The notes under the pieces were generated by a model. That model saw only the letters and a list, made by a program, of their open reading frames with translations. It was not told the DNA's origin and ran no database searches. A stretch of 64,000 bases of DNA from Halocatena marina (GTDB taxonomy: Archaea; Halobacteriota; Halobacteria; Halobacteriales; Haloarculaceae): contig NZ_CP109785.1 of the NCBI RefSeq assembly GCF_025913575.1, positions 2,480,001 through 2,544,000 on the forward strand. Reading direction: 5' to 3'. The first letter of the stretch is position 1; every line of letters starts with the position of its first letter. Both the position numbers and the translations under genes were made by a program. Below are positions 9,418-18,232 of the stretch, one piece after another.

Positions 9418-9735
9418 TTATCTGATTCCGATTTGTTCTCTCAGTTCCTCCGAGTTGTTGAGCATTACGCGCACGCCGTTTTCCCAGAAGAGTTTATTCG
9501 GTTCTAATTGTTCCCCGTATCGTTGGTAGAAAACATCATCGAGTTCGTCGTACAACGAAATGACTTCGTCGACGAGATCGTCTGGAATTCGCATTTTCAC
9601 GGTTGTGCTGTGCTCTTCCGTTTCCGGATCCGACGGCAGACCGATCGTTCCACGCACCACAACGTGGCCGTGGCCATTTTCACGGGCATCGTTTACCCAG
9701 ACAAATTCGCTCGAATCAGAGTCGTCCTCAACCAT
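9418..9735 (-). CDS. Small acidic protein, ribbon-helix-helix-like
   Basis: A 105-residue acidic protein that I do not recognise by name. I start it at the ATG ending at 9735; a GTG three bases upstream is also in frame. The central segment STTVKMRIPDDLVDEV looks like the beta-strand plus first helix of a ribbon-helix-helix DNA-binding fold, followed by a longer helical part and a tail LREQIGIR. That suggests a small DNA-binding regulator or an antitoxin, but no toxin gene lies beside it. It is transcribed against the arginine operon and separated from it by about 140 bases. Coding status is supported by composition and length only. Confidence 0.55.
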   Translation of the reverse strand: MVEDDSDSSEFVWVNDARENGHGHVVVRGTIGLPSDPETEEHSTTVKMRIPDDLVDEVISLYDELDDVFYQRYGEQLEPNKLFWENGVRVMLNNSEELREQIGIR

Positions 9736-10054
9736 CACCTACAAAGTGGAAACTAATGTAAATATACCTTGGGTGTTACAGAGACGCAAGGAGAGTTTTC
9801 ACAGCTATAGCCGTGGGATAAATCTACTAGGACCGAACGTGGTGGTGTCGATTGCGAATCTGATAGTCGTTAGCCCAACTCTTTCATAAACAGACCCATA
9901 TGATTTTTCATAGATATAGTTCTATGTATGAAGAGAACGAATCCAGAGAATCTCAGTCAAAATCATATTCTATCCGTAATTTCTGTGTACAAGACCTGAG
10001 TCGTCCGCTGGCACGAACGCTTTTTGTGAGCGAGCGCACAACGGACAAGATGCG
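9736..10054. other. Intergenic region between the small acidic gene and the RPA operon
   Basis: Divergent promoter region. TTTTTGTG at 10021-10028 lies about 27-34 bases before the rpa ATG and is a likely TATA box. The rest is AT-rich; no further gene or RNA is recognised. Confidence 0.45.
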
Positions 10055-11329
10055 ATGGATACCGACACTCACGCCGAGGAACTTGCCTCCGACCTCGGTG
10101 TCGACAAAGAGGAGGTCGCAGCGGATCTCGAAAATCTCATCGATTATGATGTTCCACTCGACGAAGCAAAACAAAGCCTCCGACGGAAGTACGGCAGCGG
10201 CGGTGGTGGCGGCAGCACTTCCCCGACGGCCGTCGATATCAGCGACATTACGACAGACGATACAAGCGTCACAGTAACCACTCGTGTCCTGACCGTTGGG
10301 AAGCGAACCATCAGATACAGCGGCGATGACTTCACCATTTCGGAGGGTGAACTCGCCGATAAAACTGGGACGATATCGTACACCGCGTGGGAGGATTTCG
10401 GTCTTTCATCGGGAGATACGATTACCATCGGCAACGCGGGCGTCCGCGAGTGGGACGGTGAACCAGAACTCAATCTTGGAGAGAACACATCAGTTACCAC
10501 TGCCGAAGAATCGCTCGACGTACCGTACGCGGTCGGTGGGAAGCGATCGCTCGTCGATCTCTCTCCTGGTGATCGAGGGATCACACTCGAAGTCACCGTG
10601 AGTGAACTCGAAGAGCGGACGATCGATGGCCGCGACGGTCCGACAGACATCCTGAGTGGTGTGCTCGCGGACGAAACGACTCGCCTCCCGTTCACCGATT
10701 GGGAGCCACACGACGAGATCGAACCCGGCGCGTCGATCCGGCTTGAAGACTGTTACATCCGCGAGTTCCGAGGGGTCCCATCTGTGAATCTCTCTGAATT
10801 CACAACAGTCACACCGATGGATCGGACAATTGAAAAGACCGAAACGGCACCGAAAAAGCAGATTGGAGCGGCTGTCGCCGACGGAGGTATGTTCGACATC
10901 GAACTCACAGGGAGCGTGCTCGCGGTCCGTGACGGTTCTGGACTCATTCAACGCTGTCCAGAGTGTAACCGCGTCATTCAGAACGGGCAGTGTCGAAGCC
11001 ACGGCGATGTCGACGGCCTCGATGATCTCCGTGTGAAAGCGATTCTCGATGACGGGACCGGGACAGTGACTGTTGTGCTCGACCGAGAACTAACAGAGCG
11101 CGTCTACGGGGGGACACTTGAGGATGCACTTACCAGTGCCCGCGATGCAATGGACAAAGCAGTCGTGGCCGCTTCGATCGCATCAGATATCGTCGGAAAG
11201 CGACACCGCGTTCGCGGCTCACTCAGCGTCGATGAGTACGGCGCAAATCTCGATGCGACCGAGTTTGAGACCGTTACCAAAGAACCAACAAAGCGTGCTC
11301 GTGCCCTTCTCGCGGAGGTGGACGGATGA
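10055..11329 (+). CDS. rpa1: Replication factor A, single-stranded DNA-binding protein (RPA1-type)
   Basis: Binds single-stranded DNA during replication and repair. The 424-residue protein has an N-terminal helical segment (residues 1-46), a Gly/Ser linker with a G-run (48-55), two OB-fold-like repeats (about 65-150 and 165-255) and a third domain with a zinc motif C301-x2-C304-x8-C313-x2-H316. This arrangement matches euryarchaeal RPA proteins encoded with a COG3390 partner. The next gene overlaps by four bases and is that partner, with a phosphoesterase after it, as in the haloarchaeal rpa1 operon (rpaA1-rpaB1-rpe). Paralogue number is assigned from this gene order. Confidence 0.9.
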   Translation: MDTDTHAEELASDLGVDKEEVAADLENLIDYDVPLDEAKQSLRRKYGSGGGGGSTSPTAVDISDITTDDTSVTVTTRVLTVGKRTIRYSGDDFTISEGELADKTGTISYTAWEDFGLSSGDTITIGNAGVREWDGEPELNLGENTSVTTAEESLDVPYAVGGKRSLVDLSPGDRGITLEVTVSELEERTIDGRDGPTDILSGVLADETTRLPFTDWEPHDEIEPGASIRLEDCYIREFRGVPSVNLSEFTTVTPMDRTIEKTETAPKKQIGAAVADGGMFDIELTGSVLAVRDGSGLIQRCPECNRVIQNGQCRSHGDVDGLDDLRVKAILDDGTGTVTVVLDRELTERVYGGTLEDALTSARDAMDKAVVAASIASDIVGKRHRVRGSLSVDEYGANLDATEFETVTKEPTKRARALLAEVDG

Positions 11330-13029
11330 GCGAGCGTAACCGCAGTAGTAGTAGTGGTAGTGGTAGTGGTGCCTCCAGTAATCGCGAGGTCGCGTATCGT
11401 CTGTTTGCGGCAGAGTGCAACGATGCGAGCCATTCGTACTCCGAAAGCGACGAGGAACGGGCTCCGAACTACGTGGTCACCCCAACTGGTGCGCGAGTCA
11501 ACCGACTGTTCGTCATCGGTGTTCTGACAGAAGTTACACAGGCTGGTGATAGCATGCTTCGTGCACGGATAGCAGATCCGACCGGCGCGTTCGTCGTCTA
11601 CGCCGGGCAGTATCAACCCGACGCAATGGCGTTTCTCGATGGCATGGAGCCACCAGCGTTCGTGGCCGTCACTGGAAAGGCCCGGACGTTCCAGCCCGAA
11701 GACTCAGACATCGTATACACTTCCATTCGACCGGAGGAAATGAATGAGGTCGATAGCAATACGCGCGACCGCTGGACGGTCTCAACGACCAAACGAACGC
11801 TCGAACGGATCGCAACCACCGCTGCTGCGCTCGATACCGGACAGACGGGCGAGGAACTCCACAACACACTCCGCGAGAATGGAGTCGATCCGAGTCTCGC
11901 AGCCGGAATCCCGATCGCTATCGATTACTACGACACGACAGCAGCGTATCTCGCAGACGTTCAACGCCTCGCACTCGATGCGACACGTCTCGTTGCGGGC
12001 GAGATCGACACAGTCGACAGCCTCGAGCTGGCACCCGGACAAGGGGATGGACCGATCAAACCGGCACTCGACGTGGACGAACTCTCGATCGTGACAGACG
12101 AGAAAGTGAAATCAAAATCCAGCCCGGAATCAGAACCAAATTCAGAGCCAGAGCCAGAGTCGGAGCCGGAGCCGGATATTCCAGATCAAACACCGGCTGA
12201 GGACGACAGTGATTCCCCAGCGTCTGCTGAAGATCGTACGGCCACGACAACAGAGCGAGAACGAACGGAGCAGTCTCCAGCTCAATCCACAGAGGAACCG
12301 ACAAACGCGGACGTCGAAACCGAGGCAAAGACAGACACAGACGCTGAGACTGAAGCTGATACAGACGCGGACAGAGAGACAGCCGACGTCACAATAGAAG
12401 AGGCAGACGAATTCGATTCCGAAGAGTATGATCCTGAGGAGTTCGATCCCGAGGAGTTCGAACTCGACGAAGAAACCCGACGAGAAGTCGAGGAAGAGTT
12501 CGGAACCGAGTTCTCGACCGCCGCTGAGGTCGATGCCCCTGGTGAGGCGGGGATCGAAACGAGCGAACCAGATATACCGGATGTGACAGAATCCGACGAA
12601 GCAGCTCCCGAATCGGGCGAAACACAAACAGAAGCGGAACCCACGTTCGATGACCTCTCCGATGAGTCCGATATCGATGAGGAAACGACCGCCGAGACAG
12701 CATCGACGACCGACGCCGAACCAGAACCAGAATCCGAGCCAGAACCAGAACCAGAATCCGAGCCAGAACCAGAACTAGAATTTGAATCGGAATCTGATTC
12801 AGAGCCAGCGTCGGAATCAGAACCTGACGAGGAGATAGACATCGAGTCGTTGTTACTTGATCTGATGCACGATTTCGATGACGGTGACGGGGCGGACCGT
12901 GAGGAGCTCACCGAGCAAGTGAGTGAGTCGGCTGGTGTTTCGACGGAGGTTGTCGATGACACGATTCAGGACGCATTGATGAGTGGGAAGTGTTACGAAC
13001 CGAACGGTGGTAAGCTGAAGCCGATTTGA
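11326..13029 (+). CDS. rpap1: RPA-associated protein (COG3390) with long acidic insert
   Basis: Partner of RPA; in Haloferax the product co-purifies with its cognate RPA. After a Ser/Gly-rich leader (residues 5-20), residues about 20-245 form the conserved OB-fold-containing part. Roughly residues 260-510 are a low-complexity acidic stretch dominated by Glu, Asp, Ser, Pro and Thr, with runs of EPEPESEPE-type repeats. The last about 65 residues regain normal complexity and resemble a winged-helix module (IESLLLDLMHDFDD...). The ATG overlaps the rpa1 stop by four bases. The protein is 567 residues, and the acidic insert accounts for much of that length. The repetitive DNA at 12718-12780 could vary between strains. 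Confidence 0.85.
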   Translation: MSERNRSSSSGSGSGASSNREVAYRLFAAECNDASHSYSESDEERAPNYVVTPTGARVNRLFVIGVLTEVTQAGDSMLRARIADPTGAFVVYAGQYQPDAMAFLDGMEPPAFVAVTGKARTFQPEDSDIVYTSIRPEEMNEVDSNTRDRWTVSTTKRTLERIATTAAALDTGQTGEELHNTLRENGVDPSLAAGIPIAIDYYDTTAAYLADVQRLALDATRLVAGEIDTVDSLELAPGQGDGPIKPALDVDELSIVTDEKVKSKSSPESEPNSEPEPESEPEPDIPDQTPAEDDSDSPASAEDRTATTTERERTEQSPAQSTEEPTNADVETEAKTDTDAETEADTDADRETADVTIEEADEFDSEEYDPEEFDPEEFELDEETRREVEEEFGTEFSTAAEVDAPGEAGIETSEPDIPDVTESDEAAPESGETQTEAEPTFDDLSDESDIDEETTAETASTTDAEPEPESEPEPEPESEPEPELEFESESDSEPASESEPDEEIDIESLLLDLMHDFDDGDGADREELTEQVSESAGVSTEVVDDTIQDALMSGKCYEPNGGKLKPI

Positions 13030-13034
13030 TTGTA

Positions 13035-13778
13035 ATGTTCGAACCGGTTCCCGACGAACCAGCGGCGCTTGCGGATCTCGGATCGGACCGTGCGCTCGTT
13101 ATCGCGGACTATCACGCTGGGCTCGAGGTTGCACTCCGACGCGAGGGCGTCGAACTTCCGATGAGGGACACGGATCGAAGGGAGGCTCTGCTCACGTTGC
13201 TCGATCGGACGGATGCAGATCATATCGTTTTTCTCGGTGATATCGCCACGGACATTGGTGCATCCAACCGTGAGGAGCGCGCTGAGCTCCAGTCGCTGTT
13301 TGCCGCTATCACAGAGCGTGTTCCCGTCACGATCGTGAAGGGAAATCACGACGGTGCGATTGAGGAGCTAACCGACGATGATGAGATTCGCGTCACTGGA
13401 ACTGAAGGGATCAGGATCGGCTCAGTCGGCTTCGTTCACGGACACACGTGGCCCAGCATCGACGTACTCACGGCAGACACCGTTGTGATGGGCCACGAAC
13501 ACCCAATGGTCCGCCTGATTGATGAGGTCGGCGGCAGTCGGACGGAACGGGTGTGGCTTCGAGGACCGCTCCGATCCGATCCGTTCGAAGCCTACCACGA
13601 AACAGCACTCGAAATCAGTGGCGAACTCGTCGTGTGCCCGGCGTTCAACGATCTCACTGGCGGAACGTGGACGAATCTCGATCAGGATTTTCTCTCGCCA
13701 TTTCTCCCTGCCGGCGTCGAAAGCGCACAGGCGTATCTGCTGAACGGAACACGACTCGGGGCGTATGACGAAATTTAA
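13035..13778 (+). CDS. rpe: Calcineurin-like metallophosphoesterase of the RPA operon
   Basis: A 247-residue metallophosphoesterase. The family motifs are in order: IADYHAG (D-x-H), FLGDI (GD), GNHD, GHTW and GHEHP, which together ligate two metal ions. I use the ATG at 13035; a TTG at 13026 overlapping the rpap1 stop is possible but gives an atypical extension. It is the third gene of the RPA operon, as in other haloarchaea. The substrate is unknown; an activity on nucleic acid ends is plausible from context only. Confidence 0.85.
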   Translation: MFEPVPDEPAALADLGSDRALVIADYHAGLEVALRREGVELPMRDTDRREALLTLLDRTDADHIVFLGDIATDIGASNREERAELQSLFAAITERVPVTIVKGNHDGAIEELTDDDEIRVTGTEGIRIGSVGFVHGHTWPSIDVLTADTVVMGHEHPMVRLIDEVGGSRTERVWLRGPLRSDPFEAYHETALEISGELVVCPAFNDLTGGTWTNLDQDFLSPFLPAGVESAQAYLLNGTRLGAYDEI

Positions 13779-13923
13779 CCCGTCAGAACGATCTGTGTAC
13801 GGATCGTATTCCGTTCGATATTCAGCGTATCGGCATCGATCGCGTGTGAGTGTGTGTACTCTGTTTCTCTGCAGGTGATATCGAGCAGATGTTCGTTGAC
13901 ATAAACGTGATCTCACCAGAGCC

Positions 13924-15072
13924 TTATGCGACGTTTCGCTCGTGAGTGAGACCGTCGTCGCCGTCGAAACGCTCGCTACCGAGATTCGAGATATCCACGA
14001 GTGATGCAGAGCCTTCGAACACGAGTTCAGTCACGATCTGTCCGGTCGCTGGCGCGTGTTGGAATCCGTGGCCCGAGAACCCTGCTGCGGTAATGCAGCC
14101 TGGGGTCGACTCCTCGATGATCGGGTGGTGGTCTGGTGTGACCGCGTACAGTCCGGCCCAGCCTCGCCTGATCTCCGACGCCGGGCCGAAGTAGTCGGCA
14201 ACGTCTGCCGCGCGTTCGAGCGCCTCGACAGCCCAATCGAGATCGAACGACTGACTGTACGCGTCCGGGTCTCGATCAGGGTCTTCGACAGCAAAGTGTC
14301 CGCCCACGAGCGCCGTGCCGTCCCGTTCCGGTCGAAAGTACGATGCTCGATCGAGATCGATGGTGAGTGGAACCGTTTCTGGCACGGAGCGCTCCGGATC
14401 GACAACGAGCATCTGGCGGCGTTTCGGTGCGATCGGAAGGTCGAGTCCCGCAAGTGTGCCGACACGCTCAGCCCACGGACCAGCCGCGTTGACGGCGAAA
14501 TCCGCATCGATCCGTGTTCCATCGGCGACGACACAAACTGATCCTGAATCAGGGATGATGTCAGTGACCGCCGTTTTTGTCCGGATGTCAGCCCCGGCTT
14601 CGGTCGCACCCGCCGCAAATCCCTGCAACGCGAGATGGGGATCGGTAAATCCATCGAGCGGCGAGAACGTCGCAGCAGAGAATGGCTCGGTTCGGAGCGA
14701 CGGACAGTGTGCTCTGGCTGCTTCGGGCGCGAGAAACTCGCTCCGAGCACCGCGTTCGTTTTGCATCTCCACGCTTGCCTCGAACGCAGACGCCGTACTT
14801 TCATCGCGGGCAAGAAAGAGATACCCCGCGCGACGATACGCGATATCGACCCCGAACGTCTCTTCGAATGACCGCCACGTAGGGAGGCTAGCGAGTGAGA
14901 GATCGACGTTCACTGGCGTCGAAAACTGCGTTCTGATCCCACCAGCGGCGCGCTCTGTGCTCCCTCCACCGAGAGAACCCTTCTCGCAGACGATCACCTC
15001 GGCCCCCCGCCGAGCGAGAAAGTACGCGCTCGCCAGTCCGACGATGCCGCCGCCGATGACGATAACCTTCAT
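13924..15072 (-). CDS. FAD-dependent oxidoreductase, sarcosine oxidase/DAO family
   Basis: A 382-residue flavoprotein of the D-amino-acid/sarcosine/glycine oxidase superfamily. The N-terminus carries the Rossmann FAD motif VIGGGIVGLASAYFLARRG followed by an acidic residue (E in VCEKG). The middle holds AAGPWAERVG and the C-terminus GLYAVTPDHHPIIEE and ITAAGFSGHGFQHAP, typical of the superfamily. I start at the ATG ending at 15072 because the upstream in-frame extension to 15117 is not family-like. It stands alone on the minus strand, so its amine substrate cannot be inferred from neighbours. Confidence 0.82.
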   Translation of the reverse strand: MKVIVIGGGIVGLASAYFLARRGAEVIVCEKGSLGGGSTERAAGGIRTQFSTPVNVDLSLASLPTWRSFEETFGVDIAYRRAGYLFLARDESTASAFEASVEMQNERGARSEFLAPEAARAHCPSLRTEPFSAATFSPLDGFTDPHLALQGFAAGATEAGADIRTKTAVTDIIPDSGSVCVVADGTRIDADFAVNAAGPWAERVGTLAGLDLPIAPKRRQMLVVDPERSVPETVPLTIDLDRASYFRPERDGTALVGGHFAVEDPDRDPDAYSQSFDLDWAVEALERAADVADYFGPASEIRRGWAGLYAVTPDHHPIIEESTPGCITAAGFSGHGFQHAPATGQIVTELVFEGSASLVDISNLGSERFDGDDGLTHERNVA

Positions 15073-15385
15073 GCGAGAGGATTGCGGCCACCGGGAGTAA
15101 GCGTTACCCCAGATCAAACATCGATAGTTGATCCAACGATCGATATGAGCGTCGTCTGTTCCATGACGTAACAGGGCTCGCTTCGAGTCAGTTTTTGCTA
15201 TCCGAAGTGGTAGTCAGTCATTCAAATCGATAAGCGGATACACACAGCACGAAGCAACGATTCCAAGCCACGTGCATCCTGTTCGCCTGATCATCAACCC
15301 AAAGAGAAGATTTATTAGTTATATCTAATGATTTTAACAGTGGTTGGATCCTGCGTTTTTTGCCCGTCGGCAACGAGAAGCGTGT
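15073..15385. other. Divergent intergenic region before the Sir2 gene
   Basis: No gene recognised. TTTTTT at 15356-15361 lies 25-30 bases before the sir2 ATG and is a likely TATA box. An imperfect inverted repeat ATTAG...CTAAT (15314-15329) lies about 30 bases further upstream. Confidence 0.4.
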
Positions 15386-16156
15386 ATGGAATCCAAGGAG
15401 CTCCGATTTGCTGCTGGTGCCATTGCAGACGCCGAAACCGCCGTCGTGATGAGCGGAGCCGGTGTCAGCACCGCCTCGGGGCTTCCCGACTTTCGCGGCA
15501 GCAATGGTCTCTGGGAGCGCTACGAGAGAGATGCTTTTCACATCGATCGACTGCAGACCGCACCAGAACAGTTCTGGCGCACCTACGCTCAGATCTCCAC
15601 GGAACTATCGGGGGAGGGAGTCGATCCAAATCCTGCTCACGAGGCAATCGCCGCGCTCGAACAGAATGGACAGATCGAGGCGGTCATCACGCAGAACGTC
15701 GATGGGCTGCATCAGGCTGCTGGCAGCGAGAACGTCATTGAACTCCACGGCAACGGACAACGCGTTATCTGTCCTGCCTGCAGCGCCACGTACGCCAGCA
15801 AGACCGTCCGTGAACGCGTCAAGCGCGGCGACACGCCACCACGATGTGAACTGTGTGATGAAGAACGAATACTTGAGCCCAGCGTGGTTCTCTTCGGAGA
15901 ACAGCTGCCAGAACACGCCTTTTATCGCGCACACGCAATCGCGCAGAACAGCGATGTCTTCCTCGTTGCTGGCTCCTCGTTGACGGTCGAGCCTGCTGCA
16001 AGCCTCCCTTCGCTCGCTGCAAATCGAGGTGCAACACTCATCATTGTCACTCACGATCGAACACCACTGTCCGACCGCGCGGAGTATGACTTTCGTGCGG
16101 ACGTGACAGATGTTCTTCCCAGCCTTCGACGGGCGATCACAGAGCGCGAGTACTAG
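15386..16156 (+). CDS. NAD-dependent protein deacylase, Sir2 family
   Basis: A 256-residue sirtuin that removes acyl groups from lysine using NAD. All core motifs are present: GAGVSTASGLPDFRG at the NAD site, TQNVDGLHQAAG, and ELHGNG with the catalytic histidine, followed by a zinc ribbon of two CxxC pairs (CPAC, CELC) and GSSLTVEPA. I choose the ATG at 15386 over the upstream GAT-preceded start at 15344, because it puts the NAD motif at the normal distance. In archaea such enzymes act on chromatin proteins and on acyl-CoA synthetases; the target here is unknown. Confidence 0.92.
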   Translation: MESKELRFAAGAIADAETAVVMSGAGVSTASGLPDFRGSNGLWERYERDAFHIDRLQTAPEQFWRTYAQISTELSGEGVDPNPAHEAIAALEQNGQIEAVITQNVDGLHQAAGSENVIELHGNGQRVICPACSATYASKTVRERVKRGDTPPRCELCDEERILEPSVVLFGEQLPEHAFYRAHAIAQNSDVFLVAGSSLTVEPAASLPSLAANRGATLIIVTHDRTPLSDRAEYDFRADVTDVLPSLRRAITEREY

Positions 16157-16190
16157 TTATTTACACACACCATCCGTGAGTCACGGGTGC

Positions 16191-16598
16191 ATGGGATACG
16201 AAGTCGTACACACCGACGACGTACCGGTAACCGACTTATCGAACATCGATGAGATACCGCCAGACCTAGACATTCGCGCGGTCGATGAAGCGCTCGGCGC
16301 TGAGAGCTCGAAAGTGAAGCTCTGGTATTTCGAACCCGGAGAGGAGATTCAGTATCACGCTCACTCGGAGCAAGAAGAGCTCTACTACGTCCTCCAGGGG
16401 ACGTTTTCACTCAAGCTCGGGCCGTCTGGTGAAAGCGAGATTGTCGAAGCGGGGCCAGGAACGTTCTGGGTCGCCGAACCGAAAACCGGCCACGGCCACC
16501 GAAACATCGGCGACGATAGAGGGATCGTCCTCGCTATTGGCGCACCCCCCATCGATGATCCCGGTCTGGATCCACACTCTATCGATGGAGAGGAGTGA
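16191..16598 (+). CDS. Cupin domain protein
   Basis: A 135-residue single cupin. The metal-binding signature is visible as YHAHSEQEELYYVLQG (H-x-H...E) and later GHGHRNIG with the second histidine motif, on a beta-barrel-length domain. The ATG at 16191 lies 34 bases after the sir2 stop; a longer frame overlapping sir2 starts at 16110 but is unlikely. Cupins of this size in haloarchaea are usually of unknown substrate; it could be co-transcribed with sir2. Confidence 0.8.
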   Translation: MGYEVVHTDDVPVTDLSNIDEIPPDLDIRAVDEALGAESSKVKLWYFEPGEEIQYHAHSEQEELYYVLQGTFSLKLGPSGESEIVEAGPGTFWVAEPKTGHGHRNIGDDRGIVLAIGAPPIDDPGLDPHSIDGEE

Positions 16599-16718
16599 GT
16601 TCCCCGACCGGACGCCCCTCTAGTCCCGATGCGAGACGTGGGGATCTCGATCTCGGGCTACGACAGGCTCGGTGATGTAGGTTCTTTACCATACTTCTTC
16701 AGCACACGTTCAGTAGAG

Positions 16719-16877
16719 TCAGTTGCCGCGCGAAGACCGTGCTTGCCGAATCGATGCGCCGTCACGAAGCTTATCTTCACAGTTCGGACAGACACGGACA
16801 GACTCCATTTCGGTCGGTGCGAATACTCGTACATATGCCTCAGTTACAAACGATCCACAGTTCAGGCATTCAGGCAT
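16719..16877 (-). CDS. Small zinc-finger protein (DUF7563-like)
   Basis: A 52-residue protein with two CxxC pairs, C4/C7 (CLNC) and C30/C33 (CPNC), separated by a short hydrophobic segment, and a basic tail. This is the layout of small haloarchaeal zinc-ribbon proteins such as DUF7563. I start at the ATG ending at 16877, which places the first pair at the N-terminus; an upstream in-frame start at 16901 adds eight residues. It probably folds as a zinc ribbon; function is unknown. Confidence 0.65.
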   Translation of the reverse strand: MPECLNCGSFVTEAYVRVFAPTEMESVRVCPNCEDKLRDGASIRQARSSRGN

Positions 16878-16990
16878 CCCCTGAAGGACTTTCGTTCGCA
16901 CACATATATCTTACGTATCTGGTCAGAGGAAAATAATGGGCCTGGTTGGAGAGAAAAATCCATTTACTGAGTTGTGCAATAAAAATTCAA

Positions 16991-17233
16991 TCAGTTTTCG
17001 TACGAAGTGTCGAGGTATTCGAGGATCCGTTCTGATTCGGCCATTGTGACTCCGCGTGTTTCATCGACGAGGACGGGAACGGCTCGCTGGCCCGAGACGC
17101 GTTTGACCTCATCGCGTTTCGAATGGAGTCCTTCGACCCAAATGCTTTCAAACGTGATATCGAGTTCATTCAGGCGATCGACGACGAGTTCGCAGAATGG
17201 GCAGCCTTCGAGTCGGTAGAGTGTGAGTGTCAT
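16991..17233 (-). CDS. Glutaredoxin-like/GST N-terminal domain protein
   Basis: An 80-residue thioredoxin-fold protein with the redox motif CPFC at residues 11-14 after a beta-strand (TLTLYRLEG), and the cis-proline segment RAVPVLVD with TMAESERILEYL, the pattern of the glutathione-binding side of glutaredoxins and GST N-terminal domains. Haloarchaea use gamma-glutamylcysteine rather than glutathione, so that thiol or a thioredoxin is the likely partner. The start at 17233 removes a long unrelated upstream frame. It is divergent to the redoxin gene 73 bases away, so both may belong to thiol redox metabolism. Confidence 0.82.
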   Translation of the reverse strand: MTLTLYRLEGCPFCELVVDRLNELDITFESIWVEGLHSKRDEVKRVSGQRAVPVLVDETRGVTMAESERILEYLDTSYEN

Positions 17234-17306
17234 ACTGGTCGAATGGGTGGAAGAAATAAATATCCGACGGCAAAGTGGTTTTTTCGCTCCGTGAATAGGT
17301 TTGTGT

Positions 17307-17777
17307 ATGCGACTGAGTGAAGGACAGCAGGCTCCTGATTTCGAAGCGCTCTTGTGTACTGGTGAGACGTTTCGCTCACGACGACTCGATACGGTACTCG
17401 ACGGGGGAGGCATCCTCGTGTTCTCTGCGTTTGCGTTTTCGGCAATCGCAGAAAACTGGTGGAAGCGGTACGAGCGATCGGGGTGGAACGAGTTCGACGT
17501 GCCCGTTCTCGGTGTAAGTCGGGATGGACCGTACGCACAGAACGCTTTTATCCGATCACTCGACAGCCCGTTTCGGCGCTTCAGCGACACAGACGGGACC
17601 GTGAGCGAACGCTACGGTTTGCTCACCGAACGCGACGGAATGGCGAATACGTCTACACCATTTCGTGCGGTGTTCGTGCTCGATGACGACCGGACGACAA
17701 CGTACGCGTGGATCGCGGACGATTGGATCTCGCCAGTTCCACGAGAGGAAGCTGAGGAAGCTGTCGGGAACCTCTGA
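17307..17777 (+). CDS. Redoxin-domain protein lacking the peroxidatic cysteine
   Basis: A 156-residue protein of the AhpC/TSA-like thioredoxin fold: an N-terminal GQQAPDFEALLCTG segment, a beta-strand region ILVFSAFAFSAIAENW where peroxiredoxins carry the catalytic P-x3-T-x2-C, then VLGVSRDGPYAQNAF and a C-terminal FVLDDDRTTTYAW strand. The position of the peroxidatic cysteine is taken by other residues, so classical peroxidase activity is doubtful. I believe this variant is seen in other haloarchaeal redoxin proteins, but cannot check. The ATG at 17307 is chosen over a TTG six bases upstream. Confidence 0.7.
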   Translation: MRLSEGQQAPDFEALLCTGETFRSRRLDTVLDGGGILVFSAFAFSAIAENWWKRYERSGWNEFDVPVLGVSRDGPYAQNAFIRSLDSPFRRFSDTDGTVSERYGLLTERDGMANTSTPFRAVFVLDDDRTTTYAWIADDWISPVPREEAEEAVGNL

Positions 17778-17778
17778 G

Positions 17779-18042
17779 TTAAGCGACGCTGGTTAGATGA
17801 GGAGCGTGGAGAAGGATGAAGTTCAGAGACGGTTGTGTCACATCGATATTCACGTCGGAGAGAAATGCCGCGAGCGCACCGATAGTCTCGAACTGTTCAT
17901 CGACGGCACTCTCGACGTATGATTGGGGTAATGATAACTAAACCCTCCGTGTACGCGTCTCGGAGTGCCGCTTCGACAGTGTTGGGATGCTGATCTCGAT
18001 TGAGAACGCGAGTAGCACGTTCGTATCGACGGCTATCGTCAT
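17779..18042 (-). pseudogene. Broken PIN-domain (VapC-type) toxin gene
   Basis: Reading the minus strand, an ATG ending at 18042 opens MTIAVDTNVLLAF, the classic PIN start with the first catalytic aspartate. A frameshift moves the PIN-like sequence to another frame (NTVEAALRDAYTEGLVIITP), and a second shift leads to SYVESAVDEQFETIGALAAFL, ending at a TAA at 17779. The C-terminal half with the later acidic residues is missing: about 88 codons remain where about 140 are usual. The ATG overlaps by four bases (ATGA) the stop of a short upstream frame that may be the end of an antitoxin. No single intact reading frame survives. Confidence 0.7.
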
Positions 18043-18232
18043 TTCTCACAGCCCGTCTCGTCCGGCTCTCCTGACTCACTACAATCGTCCCATGGTATTA
18101 CTATTTGAGCATTACACCACGTGGATGTACCTTCGTTCCAGAAACCTCCGGGCTGCTTACGGAGACAAAAAATAACGCAACGGACCGGTGAGCAGCCATA
18201 GAGTTATGTCCTCAGCATCTGTATGATGGCTG

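Noticed and set aside
10144..10695. Long minus-strand frames inside rpa1 and rpap1, including a Ser-rich 226-codon frame at 12282-12962
   Set aside because: They mirror acidic repeats on the coding strand and start inside known genes.
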